NCBI GenBank assembly: GCA_951804985.1
Contig: OX638135.1
Coordinates: 42,236,324 to 42,300,323 of the forward strand
DNA: 64,000 nt
Source of the DNA: Dryomyza anilis
Lineage: Eukaryota > Arthropoda > Insecta > Diptera > Dryomyzidae
Reading direction: 5' to 3'
The notes beneath the pieces were generated by a model that saw only the letters and a list, made by a program, of their open reading frames with translations, had not been told where the DNA came from and did no database searches. This document shows, piece by piece, positions 31,231 through 42,835 of the stretch. Made by a program: the position numbers and the translations under genes. Numbering within the stretch: position 1 is the stretch's first letter; every line of letters begins with the position of its first letter.

Positions 31231-32165
31231 ATTTTGTTTACATAATTACAAATCCTAATTGCTATGGTTATCATATCTCGAAAATAACCATATAATTACA
31301 AATCTGCGTCAAAAATGTAATAACTTTTATTTGAGTAGCGGTGATGTACAACCAAATAGTTGTACATTCTTATATACTTCAATTTTACATACAAGTGGCT
31401 CATAAAACATATACGGGCCATTCCACACCAAATCGACCAGCGGTTGGAACTCATCTTCTTCGATTTCAATGAAAACAACTGATAAAGGGTATCGAGATAT
31501 GCATTGATCAATTTTTGTTTTATTTTTACGCCCACTACTTCCAGAGGTCCAATGGTTCAAATTTACAAAAAGTGGGCCAAAAATCACTTTTACATGGTTG
31601 TTCATATTTCAATATCTCTTAAAGTTGAAATACCAGAAACTCCGTTGATGACTCGTTTTAAAGCTAATAGAACACGCTTTTATACCAATAACTTCTAAAC
31701 TTGAACATGTGGCCCCTGGTAATAACCCATTCAAAATGGATGTCCTTAAAAAGGACCCTTTTTAAAATTCTGAAAAAAATCACATATTTTGGTTGATTTA
31801 ATATAAATGTTCATGCCAAATTTCAAGATGGTGTTTTGATGGCATCATATTTTAAAAATTATTTTTTTAAAGTTTTAAATATTTTTTGTATTTAAAAAAA
31901 AAATGTTTTTCAAAAATTTGCAATAATTTTTCAATGATTTTGTAACTCTGGTTTCGAAAATGGCGTCAGTTTCATTAAATAGTCTCTTGTTATTGAGATA
32001 TATACCATTTTTCGAAAATCGGAAAACTAGATTGAATATGATAAAACTAACTTTATTTTAGAAATCAGAGGTTCATATATATTCAGGAATTATTACAACT
32101 TTTATGTAAAAAAAAAATATTTTTTCTGTACAAAAAAATTAATAAAACATTATAAAATTTGTGTT
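31231..32165. other. AT-rich stretch with a dispersed repeat fragment
   Basis: 31415-31750 starts GGGCCATTCCACACCAAATC. A related start, GAGACATTCCACACCAAATC, occurs inside the hAT element at about 47003, followed in both by AATCAATTTTTGT and AAAAAGGA(A/C)CC(C/T)TTTT. This points to an unrecognised dispersed repeat. Small overlapping frames are not gene-like. Confidence 0.45.
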
Positions 32166-32169
32166 ACGA

Positions 32170-32525
32170 CCTCTTTGAGTGGCCGGAAAGTGATAAAAAG
32201 ACCGAAAAAAAATGTATTGCAGAAATCGGTAGCAGACATCGAGGGAAATCGAATGGTACCACTCTCAGTGGTCCCTGACCCCCAAAAGGGGGTCAAAAAC
32301 CTATTTATGACCCAAAAATTTTTATTTCGGAAATCGATAGCGGACACCATTAGAATGCTATTGGTACCCTTTGGAGTGGTCCATGACCCCCAAAAGGGGT
32401 CAAAAACCCATTTATGACCCAAACATTTTTTTTTCGGAAATCGATAGCGGACATCTTTAGAAGGCTAATGGTACCTTTTGGGGTCGTCCAGGTCGCCCCA
32501 AAAGGGGTTAAAAACCCCATCTCAC
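32170..32525. repeat. Tandem repeat, about 118-bp unit, three copies
   Basis: Units contain TCGGAAATCGATAGCGGACA, TGGTACC.TTTGGAGTGGTCC and a near-palindrome GACCCCCAAAAGGGGTC before CAAAAACCCATTTATGACCC. Unit starts lie near 32215, 32330 and 32430. Both strands stay open over about 240 bp because of the periodicity; this is not a gene. 32526-32917 shows nothing recognised. Confidence 0.8.
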
Positions 32526-32958
32526 CCGGGTAATCGAGAGCTCTGGTATAAATTCAACAGCCAGACAAAATCACACAAATATCATAGCACGGCAACAATT
32601 CGAAAAGCTCTGCATGACCCTATTTAAATTAAGCAATTTAGTTTTCATCATTGTTTCTGATTAATATGTGCTGAAAATATTAAGTTCTTTTCAAATATTA
32701 TAAATTTTAATATTTTGATGGTGTCAAAATTTTATGTAGACCAAGGGGCTGTATATTAACCTTAATAGCTTCAGAATTTCATATTTACTTGTCAAAATTT
32801 TATTTTTCGAGTAAAAAGTTACCGATTGGCACAGGCTCATACTACAAATCGATAGAATCTGACGTATTTTGAATTTTACGAAAAATGCAAACTTAATCAA
32901 AAAAAAAAAAACAAAATGCTTCTAAGCAAGGATTGAAACTGTAACCGAAACCGAAATC

Positions 32959-33641
32959 CGTTTGGTACGCCGTTTGTAACACCCAGAAGGAAGCATCTCC
33001 GGTATGGAAAAGTATATATATTCTTGATCAGCATGACCTCCTGAGTCGATTTAGCGATGTCCGTCTGTCTGTCCGTCTGTTCGTCTGTCTGTCTGTCTGT
33101 TGAAATCCCTACTACTTTTAAAATTGAAGAGCTAGATAAATGAAACTTATAACTTAGATTACTAATATACCTACGCTGTATGTGCGAAATTGGCGAGATC
33201 GGTCCTTTGTGACCTATGATCCGACCACTTATGTTCAAATACCTCATATAAAATGTACATATAAAGATCAATTTTTATGTATACGTGCTTAGGTAAACTT
33301 TTTTGTTCAAATATATTTTGATATCATGCTCAAATACATGATAGTAATGTTTTCCGGCGAAAAGACTTGTCGTTCACAAAAAAAAAAATCGAAATACGGT
33401 ACACCTACCCATTTGTAAATATGGGTATCAAATGAATGGAAATTCTTCAGCGATTGAATGTTTGTAGTTATTTTCAGGATTCGTATACCCTGGTGACCTA
33501 TATATCACTTTGAATGGTAACCACACATATGTGTAGGGCATTTATAGTCGGCTTAGACCGACTATAATTTTGATAATCCTAACTATCATAATTACACCTA
33601 CTTTAAAATTTCCCATGTGATCTAACCTTCCCAACTGGTTT
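32959..33641 (-). mobile_element. mini-me/DINE-1-like element, type B, in G copy 1
   Basis: Reverse copy, TTTGGTACGCCGTTTGTAAC...CCTTCCCAACTGG; the last 30-40 bp of the 3' end are missing. The GTCTGTCTGTC tract is at 33060-33101. G copy 2 provides the uninterrupted sequence on the right side (ATTAATTT.TGTAGCGG). Confidence 0.85.
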
Positions 33642-33971
33642 TTCATTAATTTGTGTAGCGGTAATTCGAATTAACAACAAAACACCAGCAACTCCAATCA
33701 CATTTTTTTTTGTTAAAAAATAAATCAAATTTTAATTATATTGGTTTTTTATTTATTGTATAAGTAAAATATATACGCAAGCCTGGAGTAAAGTGGGACT
33801 AGTTTTAGACTTTGATTAATTTTTGAGTGATTTTTCAAAGCAGTTCAATTTTGGACATATATATTAAAGATAAAAATTATAATAAGGTAATAAAAAACAA
33901 TAGTAAAGAAAAATTTTGAAAAAAAAGTTTAAAATTATTAACATCTCAGTAACTACTTAAGAAAATACGAA

Positions 33972-34256
33972 CCAGTAGGGAAGCTTGGATCACATGGGGA
34001 ATTTTGAAGTAGGGATATTGTGATAGTTGGTGTGATGAAGTTAGTTACAATTATGTAACTTATAGTCGGTCTAAGCCGACTGTAAATACTCTACACATAT
34101 GTGCAGTGATCATTTAAAGAGGTGCTTAGGTCACCAGCATTACAAATCTCTGGAATAGTTACAAACTTGAAATCGCTGAAGGATTTCCTTTCATGTACAA
34201 ATGAGTAGATATACCGAATTTCGTTTTTTTTTTTTCGAGAATCACACGTCAGTTCC
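33972..34256 (+). mobile_element. mini-me/DINE-1-like element, type B, 5' fragment
   Basis: CCAGTAGGGAAGCTTGGATC...GTCGGTCTAAGCCGAC...GAATCACACGTCAG. It lacks everything after the first third. It shares GATAGTTGGTGTGATGAAGT with the copy at 1051, marking a subtype distinct from the main B copies. Confidence 0.75.
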
Positions 34257-35011
34257 CGATCAAAGTTGGGAAAACGTAAGTTTGTACTTTTCGCCTTTAT
34301 GAATTAGAAAAGTACTAATTTTAAAATTAATATATTTTATTTGTTTATTAACAATAACAAATTAAATAAATATTAAAATTTCTTAATTATTTATCGTTAG
34401 CCAATAACAAATAAAAAACAAAGCAGTTAATATTTTTTAAATTTTACTATTTCAAAATTGTAAATATAGTACGCACAATTTTAGATTAATAAGTACAAAC
34501 AATAAATTTATTTAAATCTTTTTTTGACAAAAATGAATGCATTAATTTTGAATTCATATTCTTTGGGATACAAAAAATGCATTCTTTAACAACTCTGGTA
34601 TACTCTGGTATATATATGTTTGCAGATATTGCAGTTCACTGAATGTTGAAATTTAATTTCTTTGGCTTTTATGGATGGAAATTATATAAAATTCTTCTTA
34701 TGAAGTTTAATAACATTTACCGATGTATTCTTGTTGCTCTTGTTTAAGTTTCGCTTCTCGGCTCTCTTCAGAAATTCAGATCATATCTCATGTGAAGTAA
34801 AAATGTTGCTTTTAATTGGTTTGTTGTCGCTTTCAATTGGTACGTTTTCCACTTTACCCCAATATCAAAATTTGAACATAACTTAGCACCATACAAACAA
34901 TGAATAAATTATTTTAAAAATATGAAAAAAAAATGTTATAAAAAAAGGACTTAAAACCGAAACCGTAACTTTGAACTGGCATACCGAAACCGTTTCATTA
35001 TAAAAAACTTA

Positions 35012-36510
35012 AAACCAAGGATTGAAACCGTAACCGAAACCGATATCCGTTTAAAACCGTTTCATTTTTAAAACCGAAACTGTAACCGAAACCGTTATAC
35101 GAAAATCAGAAATAAACCGATATCCAAAACCGAAATAAACGGTTTCGGTTTTATACCGGTTTAAAACGGTTTTTAAAAAAGTATGAAAAGAAACAGAAAA
35201 ACATATTTTATTTTTTATAGAAGATCTTAAGTACAGGACATGTTTAAATGTCATTTAATAAAATTTGGAGATCCCAAAATAAAAATATTTTGTTGTACAA
35301 AAATTAACATGTTGTTTTTTGAGAAACAATATTACCAAAACAACGATCTTTGGTCTAATTTTTTTTTTTATTAATTTTTGTAGCGGTAAATCGAAATTAC
35401 AACAAAACACCAGCAACTCATTGTTAAAAAATGATTCAATTTTTAATGATATTGTTTTTTATTTATTGTATAAATGAAATATATAAAATATAAAAGTGGG
35501 ACATATTTTGAAAAGTTCATTTGAATATTTATTGAATTATTTTAAAGGATCTATTCAATAGAATACCATTTAAATTTTTGTGTGATTTTTCAAAACAGCT
35601 CAATTTTGGAAATATATATTAAGGATAACAGAATTATAATAAGATAATTAAAAAACAATAGTAATGCAAGAAAAAAATTAGAAAAAAGAGTAAAATTATA
35701 AAAATCTCAGTAACTACTTAAGAAAATACGAAATATAAAGTGCAAGTTCGACAAGTTCGAACATTTCAAGTACACCCAGAAAAAAATACTATATAAATAA
35801 TAGTTTTTTACTATTAAAAATATTCAATTGGATAAATTATTATTTTAATCGGTAAATACCATTAAATACTAGAAAATACCATGACATTGCCATTGAGTTT
35901 ATATGAAAATTTTTATTTTTTGTATACTATTAAATCAATAGTCCTATTGACCAATTTTAATGGGATTTGAGGGAATTTTTTTCTGGGTGTATAAATGCAG
36001 ATATTGCAGTTCAAAATTTCTTTGGCTTTTATGGATGGAAATTGTACAAAATTCTTCTTTTCATGAAGTTTAGGACAATTACCGATGTATTCTTGCTGCT
36101 CTTGTTCAAGGTTCGCTTCTCTGCTCACTTCTGCAATTCAGATCATATCTCAGATGAAATCAAAATGTTGCTTTTCATTGAAATTGTTTCTTGGCGAAAT
36201 CAATTAAATAATTCATATAACACAATATTTTCACTAAAATAAAAACAAACGTTTCCCACTTTATCCCAATATCACAAATTGAACATAACTTAGCACCATA
36301 TAAACAGTGTTAAATTATTTGAAAAATATGGAAAAAAAGAAATTTTATACAAAAACCGAAATCAAAACCGAAACCATAACTTCGAACCGGTATACCGAAA
36401 CCGTTTCATTATTAAAACTTAAAACCGAAACCGTAACCGAAACCGAAACTCGGAAAAAACCCAAACCGAAATCGAAACCGTTATTCGTTTAAGTTTCAAC
36501 CCTTGCTTAA
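35012..36510. mobile_element. ACCG-rich TIR element G, copy 2
   Basis: About 1.5 kb. Left end CCAAGGATTGAAACCGTAAC, right end TTTCAACCCTTGCTTA, inverse of TAAGCAAGGGTTGAAA. Both arms are packed with degenerate AACCGA/ACCGTT units. It directly follows copy 1, so the two are in tandem. The ends (CAAGGGTTG) are compatible with a hAT-like element, but no 8-bp duplication is clear. It contains MITE-B at 35773-35989. Confidence 0.65.
35773..35989. mobile_element. MITE-B (CACCCAGAAAAAAATA...CTGGGTG)
   Basis: 217 bp with inverted ends CACCCAGAAAAAAAT/A...TTTTTTCTGGGTG, TA at 35771-35772 and 35990-35991. The interior is almost pure A/T with repeated AATACCATTAAATACTA words. The end design (CAC...AGAAAAAA, TA target) resembles MITE-A. 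Confidence 0.8.
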
Positions 36511-36918
36511 AACCGAAACCGTAATCAGTATGACAAGATTGGGCGATTGTGCGCCGATTGGGCAATATTTTTTACCTCGTGGCGCTTTTTATTTTACAAA
36601 AAGCGACGGGCGTTTTTTATGCTCATTTGGAAATTTTTAAAATTAATTTATTTTTAAATTCGTAAACTAAAAATAGTGTGGCACCAATCAAAATATCCAT
36701 TACTTCCAGAAATATTTGATTAAAAATGTAGTTATTTATCGTGTGCCAATTTTTTTGAATTATACTACTAATTCACAAACGGTTTGGTATTCCGATTTTC
36801 GGTAAACGATACCTGGGAAATAACACGTGTAGGCACATGTTTAATGAATATTGATACTAGCTAGTAATTAATATTTTACTTTAATGGAAAGAACAGAATA
36901 AAACAAAAAAAATTATAT
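36511..36918. other. AT-rich spacer, one GC-richer patch
   Basis: 36540-36610 has GATTGGGCGATTGTGCGCCG and GCGACGGGCG words; 36778-36810 has a short ACGGTTTGG...CGGTAAACGATACC patch like the ends of G. No gene. Confidence 0.4.
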
Positions 36919-37617
36919 TTATACCCTACACTAAGAGTGAAAGGGTATTTTCAGTTTGGTACGCCGTTTGTAACACTCAGAAGGAAGCATCTCCGGTATG
37001 GAAAAGTATATATAGTCTTGATCAGCATGACCTTCTGTAGCGATGTCCGTCTGTCCGTCTGTCTGTCTGTCTTTTGAAATATTGATTACAGAAAAACTAG
37101 AAGAGCTAAATAAATGAAACTCCAAATTACTCATATATCTACGCTGTCTGTCAGTGAAAATGGGCATGATCAGTCCATTGTGCCCTGTAAACTGACCACT
37201 TCTGTTCAACTACCTCATATAAAACATACATCTACTGGTGAATTTTACTGTATACGTCCTTAGGTAAACTTTTTTGGTCAAATAAATATTGACTTCATGC
37301 TCAAATATATGAAAATAATGTTTTTCCGCGAAAAGATTCTGGTTCCCAAAAAAAAAAATTCGATACACCTACCTATTTGTAAATATGGGTATCAAATGAA
37401 TGGAAATTCTTCAGCGATTGAAAGTTTGTAATTATTTTCCGGATTCATATACCCTGGTGACCTATATACAACTTTGAATGTTAACCACACATGTGTAGGG
37501 TATTTATAGTCGGCTTAGACCGACTATAATTTTGATAATCCTAACTATCATAATAACACCTACTATAAAATGTCTCTACTTTAAAATTTCCCATGTGATA
37601 TAACCTTCCCAACTGGT
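36919..37617 (-). mobile_element. mini-me/DINE-1-like element, type B, near full length
   Basis: Reverse copy from TATACCCTACACTAAGAGTG (3' end) to CCTTCCCAACTGG (5' end). GTCTGTCCGTCTGTCTGTC is at 37046-37070 and the 5' hairpin at 37507-37530. A short local duplication (ACACCTACTATAAAATGTCT / CTACTTTAAAATTTCCC) occurs near the 5' end. Confidence 0.85.
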
Positions 37618-38574
37618 TTTAAATTTAAGTTGGATAAATACTCATAGTTTTAGGTTTATTACCATAACCATAAAAGGAGTTAAACAATTTTCGAAATAAA
37701 CGTAATGTATGTACAAAATATATATATTGTCTGAAATATTGAGTTCATACACGCTGCAAAAAAATGGCACTTCCAAACATAATTTTGCAGGCATTAAAAT
37801 GTTTGTTTGGAGTTTTATGTAAACATTATATATAATTGCCTGATAAATCTTTTGTAAACAGGGTTGTCCTGAGACTTGAACAGTGTTGTAAAGAGCTCTG
37901 ATTTACATTATGATATCACGGAAACATTTTGATGTTGCCTCTTAAAATGGTATATGTTCTAATAGAAAGATAATAATAATTACATCCAAACAAAATAAAT
38001 ATTTAAACCGTAACATAAATATGTTTAAAATATAACATGATTTGAAACGACCTGAATATAAATATGTTTCCAGAGAAACATAGCAGTTGTTTGAGTTCAA
38101 AAAGTAGTATGTTTGCATAAAAACATATCTAAATATTTTTGGAAAGGAATCCTGAAAATAAAATATTGTGTTTTTTTTATTAATTTTTATTAAAATTCAT
38201 TAAACATGCACAGTATGAATTAGTAATATTTGAATTCATATACAAATTTTTAAATGCATAAATAAATAATTTAATTAAAACTGAAAGTACAAGTCTCAGT
38301 GCAGCACATAGCGTTGGCAAGGAATTCGCGGAGCTTGTTGTAAAAAACCATGCCGAATACTGTTTGAAAATAGAAGTACTGATTTTTTAGTTGTGGTTTT
38401 TTGATGAAATATTCGTGTCGGCTTTTCACAATATTTTTAGAAAAAGATTCAGGAACAATTAAATTATATACTGCACTATTAAATGGTACTATTTGTACTT
38501 TTTGTACCACAATTTGTATATTTTTAAAATTAACAAATGACATCGTATTACCGATACAACTACGTTTTCTCAAC
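37618..38574. other. AT-rich stretch, possible left part of an element split by D
   Basis: TACACGCTGCAAAAAAATGG at 37749 is roughly inverse to TTTTTCTATCCGTGTA at 51966-51981, on the other side of D, and both sides are rich in AACATATTT/ATGTTT words. This may be one 1.5-kb TA-flanked element split by D. A 101-codon minus-strand frame (38271-38576) has no recognised family and I do not accept it as a gene. Confidence 0.35.
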
Positions 38575-38925
38575 AAACATCAAAAGACACGTTTGCTGAA
38601 AATGGCGGTCACCGAGTGCAAACTTCGTATACAAGAAGAATATTGCAAGAATACTTTTATTTACATCTAATTTCATTTTTTTTTGTTTTTTTTTCAAACA
38701 TCAGTATGTTTAAAAGGACCAATACATACTTCAAACGATGACAAAAGAGACGTAGATTGAAAATTCTGCTCAACGAGTGCCAATTTCGTATACAAGAAGA
38801 ATGTTGGAAGAATACATTTATTTAAATCCAATTTCTTTTTCGTTTGTATTTAAACATCAATATGATCAAACGATGGCAAAAGATGGCGAAGGTAGAAAAT
38901 GCTGCGCAACGTTGCAAACTTAGTC
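38575..38925. repeat. Tandem repeat, about 150-bp unit, 2.3 copies
   Basis: Units start near 38575, 38738 and 38872: GATG(A/G)CAAAAGA.., GA.AATG(C/G)(G/T)GC.CA(C/A)CGAGTGC, CTTCGTATACAAGAAGAATA and (G/A)AATAC.TTTATTTA(C/A)AT. The third unit is partial and runs into the region left of the D insertion. Confidence 0.75.
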
Positions 38926-38967
38926 TGTCGATAACTAATCGAATGAAGACGAGCGTTGCGAACATTC

Positions 38968-39512
38968 TGTTACGAAAATTCAGTCTACGGAAAACTGTTC
39001 TACGAGTTCGTAGCGCCGGATTGTGTACAAAATAAAAACACATTAATATTTGGGTTTTAACTAGTATTATTTCAACTAGTATGAATTAAATTTATTTATT
39101 TAAATAACTTAAAGAATAATCACTTATGTCAATTGCTGAATTACTACAATTTATCTTTACAATGTTCACTCACCAGACGCACTAGTTCACTATCAAATCA
39201 CAACTGAAGTGCTGTGCCTCCGATGCGACGGCCTTATATACTGCAGGCATCAGTTCGACACGTTTCGACAAGCTTCGAATTGTTTCGAGAACCTTCTACT
39301 CGTTTCGTGAATGACGCATACTATTGGCATCTCATTCGCACTCATGTGTTTTAATCTGTTGATTTTTCCCTCTCTTTCTCGCACATTGCTTAGTGCACTG
39401 AATGATCATCCGTCTCTTTCTAACATATTGCTTAGTGCGTTGAATTGTCTTGCGTCTCATTTATTATTGTTGCTTGCTTGCACTATGGGACAAATTACAT
39501 CTTTTCGTAACA
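38968..39512 (-). repeat. 3' LTR of D
   Basis: 545 bp, TGTTACGAAAATTCAG...TCTTTTCGTAACA read on the plus strand. It keeps the TATA (inverse, near 39234), the heat-shock-type boxes at 39284-39296 and the duplicated GAAAGAGA block, inverse near 39370-39425. Confidence 0.9.
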
Positions 39513-39595
39513 CTGCCTTCCACCTAAATCTGTTCGTCCCGAACAGATGTTAATCCTCTCTCTCTCGCTATACGACGCCAACCTTTCTAATTGTA

Positions 39596-40416
39596 GGGGA
39601 GACCGGAGCTAAGTCGACATCGGGGCAAAGTCAATATTTGCTTTAACACGCGAATGGGATGTCAGATCAACTTCAAATTGATACTGTACACGTAACATTA
39701 GAGAAAAATCCATTTTGTGCTGGAACTTCAGTTTTTATGTAATAAAATGTGTTTTTTGACTCCAAAAGTTACATATTGATAACGCAGTAAACTTGTACTT
39801 GCCATTAAAGTTTTGATTATTTATATATTTTGTTGTGAGTTTTATGTACTAAGGGGGTTCACTTTTCATATCGTGTTGATTTTTATTTTATTTTTTCCAT
39901 TCAATTCGCATTTTTATGCCAATAATATTAGGCTAACTCTCGTGGGGTAAAGTCGACACATAAGCATTTGGTCAAAGTAGATTCCGCGAAAATAAAATTT
40001 ATAAAACTGTTTGTTCTATGAGTTTTAGCAAATAGTCCATTCTTACAATATAGTGAGACTTGTCAATCAGTTGACCATAATTTAAGAAGTTATTGCAAAA
40101 AATAGATAAAATGTAAATAATATGAATAATGGTCAAACAATTTCGCGGGATCGGAATAAAACAGCACGAATAGTTTTATTTTAGAATATATAATTCAGTC
40201 AAATTAAAAGATATCAGCAAATTTTTAGGTGCAGGTTTGAGGTTGTGTCGCATTGGTTTCGTGGAAACTTAATATTGTAGATCTTTACAGGTTATGGAAC
40301 GTTTTTAGCTAATGAATCAATCGATCCAACTGTATTGTTATTTCTGTCTTATGTCATTGATATGGTGGACAAAATTAGCATTGAAAAAGAAGTGTCGACT
40401 TAGCCCCAGTCTCCCC
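39596..40416. mobile_element. MITE-C (GGGGAGACCGGAGCTAAGTC ends), in D pol 3' end
   Basis: 821 bp. The left GGGGAGACCGGAGCTAAGTC is matched inversely by GTCGACTTAGCCCCAGTCTC; flanked by TA at 39594-39595 and 40417-40418. Internal subterminal copies of GGGGCAAAGTC / GTGGGGTAAAGTCGACAC occur near 39625 and 39955. No transposase. It truncates the D pol frame after 'GVRRSMKV'. Confidence 0.8.
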
Positions 40417-40418
40417 TA

Positions 40419-41034
40419 CTACTTTCATACTTCGTCTAACGCCTGCAGTATTATGAATTTGATATAGAACATCGTTAATTCTTTTAATTATCTTGTATGG
40501 TCCTTCCCAGTGTGTTTGTAGCTTAGGGGATAAGTCTTTCTTCCTTTGTGGGTTATAGAGCAAAACAAGTTCTCCTTCCGTAAATCCCCCTGAATTTGAG
40601 CGCAAGTCATATCTGGCCTTCATCTTATCACTCGCAAATTATATACGCTGCCTTACAAACTGATGCACTTCGTTCATGTCTTCACTTTTTCTGGAAAAAT
40701 AATCGGGTACTGGAATTCCAGCTGAAAGACTCGCACCGAACTTTAAATCCACAGGTGATCTTAAGTCTGTTCCAAAAACAATTTTTGCAGGAGCATCAAC
40801 TGTGGTGTCATGAACCGCCGTTCAATATGCCATGAGAAACAGTGGTATGTGTGTATCCCAATCTTTTTGATTTTTATCAACCACTTTTCTGAGATACTCT
40901 TCCAAAGTCCGATTGAATCTCTCCGCCAATGCACCAGTGCAATGGCGCTGTTCGTGTTTTGTGTATGATGAGGACTTTGCATACTTCTTTAAATACAGCA
41001 GACTCAAAATGTCTTCCTTGATCTGAATGCAATT
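40419..41034 (-). pseudogene. D integrase, core and C-terminal part
   Basis: Continues the integrase from 41035: 'GALAERFNRTLEEYLRKVVD' (holding the catalytic Glu position) with 'WDTHIPLFLMAYR', then 'GFTEGELVLLYNPQRKKDLS' and 'WEGPYKIIKRINDVLYQI', the C-terminal DNA-binding-type domain of 412-like elements. Several frameshifts split it (near 40630, 40850 and 40990). The frame ends inside MITE-C. Confidence 0.8.
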
Positions 41035-41523
41035 TCAAAGGTACTCAATGACGACAAAGACATACTTATTACCCACATCACTGATTGGAAACGGCCCGTC
41101 GAAATCCATGGCAATACGCTCGAATGGTGCTCCCATGTTGTACTGATGCATCCTACCGCGACTCCTGACTGTTGGTCCTGTTGCTAGTACACATTGCGGA
41201 CAACTGTGAATCCAATCGGCGACTGAATTTTGGCATCCAACCCAATAAAAACGTTTCTTTACTGTTTCTTCTACCGTTTTATTCATGGCCAGATGACCTG
41301 CACTAGATTCACCATGGCTTTCCGCTAATATCTCTTTTATTTTTGACTTGGGGACAATAATCACACTTCGAGCGGATGTGCCATCTTCATTTTCCCATAC
41401 ACGATATAAGCAACCATCTTGCAGTTTTAATCTCTGCCACTGTGCCCAGTACGCCTTAGTTATTGGACAGTCGGAAGCTATCTCTTCCCATGATGGCTTT
41501 CTTTGCTGTTCCTTGAACATCAT
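41035..41523 (-). pseudogene. D integrase, zinc-binding domain and core start
   Basis: 162 codons. The HHCC-type zinc domain is readable: 'HLAMNKTVEETVKKRFYWVG' followed by 'CPQC'. The core opens with 'FERIAMDFDGPFP' (first catalytic Asp). 'AGHLAMNKT...RFYWVG' is typical for the 412/mdg1 group. The frame is lost after 'YVFVVIEYL', before the second catalytic Asp. Confidence 0.85.
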
Positions 41524-42230
41524 GATTTTTGTAAGATTGGGATCACTTTTTTGATCGATTTGAATTTGTTCCGAAGTCCATTTTTCATCGGGTAAAACAT
41601 TCAGCAGACGAATGTCAATTATGTTTTTTTTTCCTTCTGCTCTTAAGCAATGTCTGCATTCAAGTTTACACGGTCATCGGGACAGAGCATCTGCATTTCC
41701 ATGATGACCTCCTTTACGATGTTCGATGGTGAAATCGTAGATCTGTAATCGCTCTTTCCAACGCGCAATTTGGCCTTCTGGGTCTTTGAACTGAAGTAAC
41801 CAGCTCAGTGCTGCGTGATCGGTTCTCAAGTGAAACTGTTGTCCGTATAGATATTTGAGGAAATTTTTCGATTACAGCAAAAAGCTCCCTCCTGGTATCA
41901 CAGAACTTGTTCTTGGCCATTGATCACTTGAGTGAGGACTTCGTTAACTCCGTATCCACATGCATTCGTGTCCAGTACAAATTTTTCACTTGGAATGGGA
42001 TACGCAAAAATCGGTGCCGAGCAAAGTAGTGCTCTTAATTTCAAAAAGTCTTTTTCTGGAACATCGACCCATTGAAAAGATCGGTTCTTTCTTGTCAACT
42101 CGTGAAGACTGCCAGCAACATTGGCAAAACCTGGAACAAATCGCCTGTAGTATGTACAGAGCACCAAGAAACTTCGTATTTCGTGTATGTTCTGCGGTCT
42201 GGGCCAATCCTTTACTGCAACTATTTTATC
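41524..42230 (-). pseudogene. D RNase H region
   Basis: Frames at 41714-41920 and 41898-42245 cover 'VKDWPRPQNIHEIRSFLVLC' (connection), 'FVLDTNACGYGVNEVLTQV' (family DTDAS/CG: a catalytic Asp replaced by Asn) and, in another frame, 'CDTRRELFAVI' (Glu). Frameshifts separate them. It would remove the RNA strand after cDNA synthesis; here it is inactive. Confidence 0.75.
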
Positions 42231-42835
42231 CTCATCGGTATGCACTCCTTTTGTGGTAACTCGATGACCCAGACACTTAACTTCTTTCTTGAGTGAGCAT
42301 TTCTTGAAAATGAGGATTTTTTTGGGCTAAGTTGTAGACCCGCACTTTCCAATCGAAGGAATACTTCCTCTAAATTTCTTAGATGTTCGTCAAAGTCCTT
42401 GCCCATGACAATGATGTCGTCAAGATATACCAGACAAGTTTTCCAGTGTAGATCTCTCAATACGTGCTTCATTAACCGCTCGAATGTTACTGGGGCATTA
42501 CATAGCCCAAATGGCATTACCATAAATTGCCATAGTCCATCGCCAGTACTGAATGCGGTCATCTCTCCATCAATCTTATCGATTTCTACTTGCCAGTATC
42601 CGCTTTGCAAGTCCAACGTTGAAAACCACTTAGCATTAGATAGTGTATCCAAGGTGTCATCGGTTCTAGGCTGCGGATAACTATCTTTCTTGGTGACATC
42701 ATTTAGCTTTCGGTAATCAACGCAGAACCGAGTACTACAGTCCTTCTTTTGCACCAATACTACTGGTGAACTCCATGGACTCTCAGATTGTTCCACCACA
42801 CCACTTCTGTGCATTTCTTTAACCAAATGTGACAC
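42221..42835 (-). pseudogene. D reverse transcriptase
   Basis: 204 codons open with all palm motifs: 'SPWSSPVVLVQKKD', 'RFCVDYRKLNDVTKKDSYPQ', 'WFSTLDLQSGYWQVEID' (first catalytic Asp), 'MPFGLCNAPVTFERLM' and 'CLVYLDDIIVMGKDFDEHL' (catalytic YLDD). It is the best preserved RT of D, E and X by eye. The frame shifts after 'SPKKSSFSRNAHSRKK'. It belongs to the same Pol as the neighbouring protease and RNase H. Confidence 0.85.

Larger units (their letters stand above)
32918..35011. mobile_element. ACCG-rich TIR element G, copy 1
   Basis: Begins TAAGCAAGGATTGAAACTGT with AACCG-rich blocks and ends with ACCGAAACCGTTTCATTAT-type sequence before copy 2. Internal markers shared with copy 2 are TTTGTAGCGGTAA, ACAAAACACCAGCAACTC, TCAGTAACTACTTAAGAAAA, TGCAGATATTGCAGTTCA, TTTCTTTGGCTTTTATGGAT and GAACATAACTTAGCACCATA. 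It is split by mini-me copies at 32959-33641 and 33972-34256. No coding sequence is recognised. Confidence 0.65.

Noticed and set aside
32150..33271. Frames at 32150-32422 (both strands) and 32897-33271
   Set aside because: The first are translations of a 118-bp tandem repeat; the second lies within a mini-me element and reads its (GTCT)n tract.
38271..38576. 101-codon minus-strand frame next to the 150-bp tandem repeat
   Set aside because: No recognisable family, no partner copy and no splice or promoter context; composition fits chance in AT-rich DNA. Kept only as a note.
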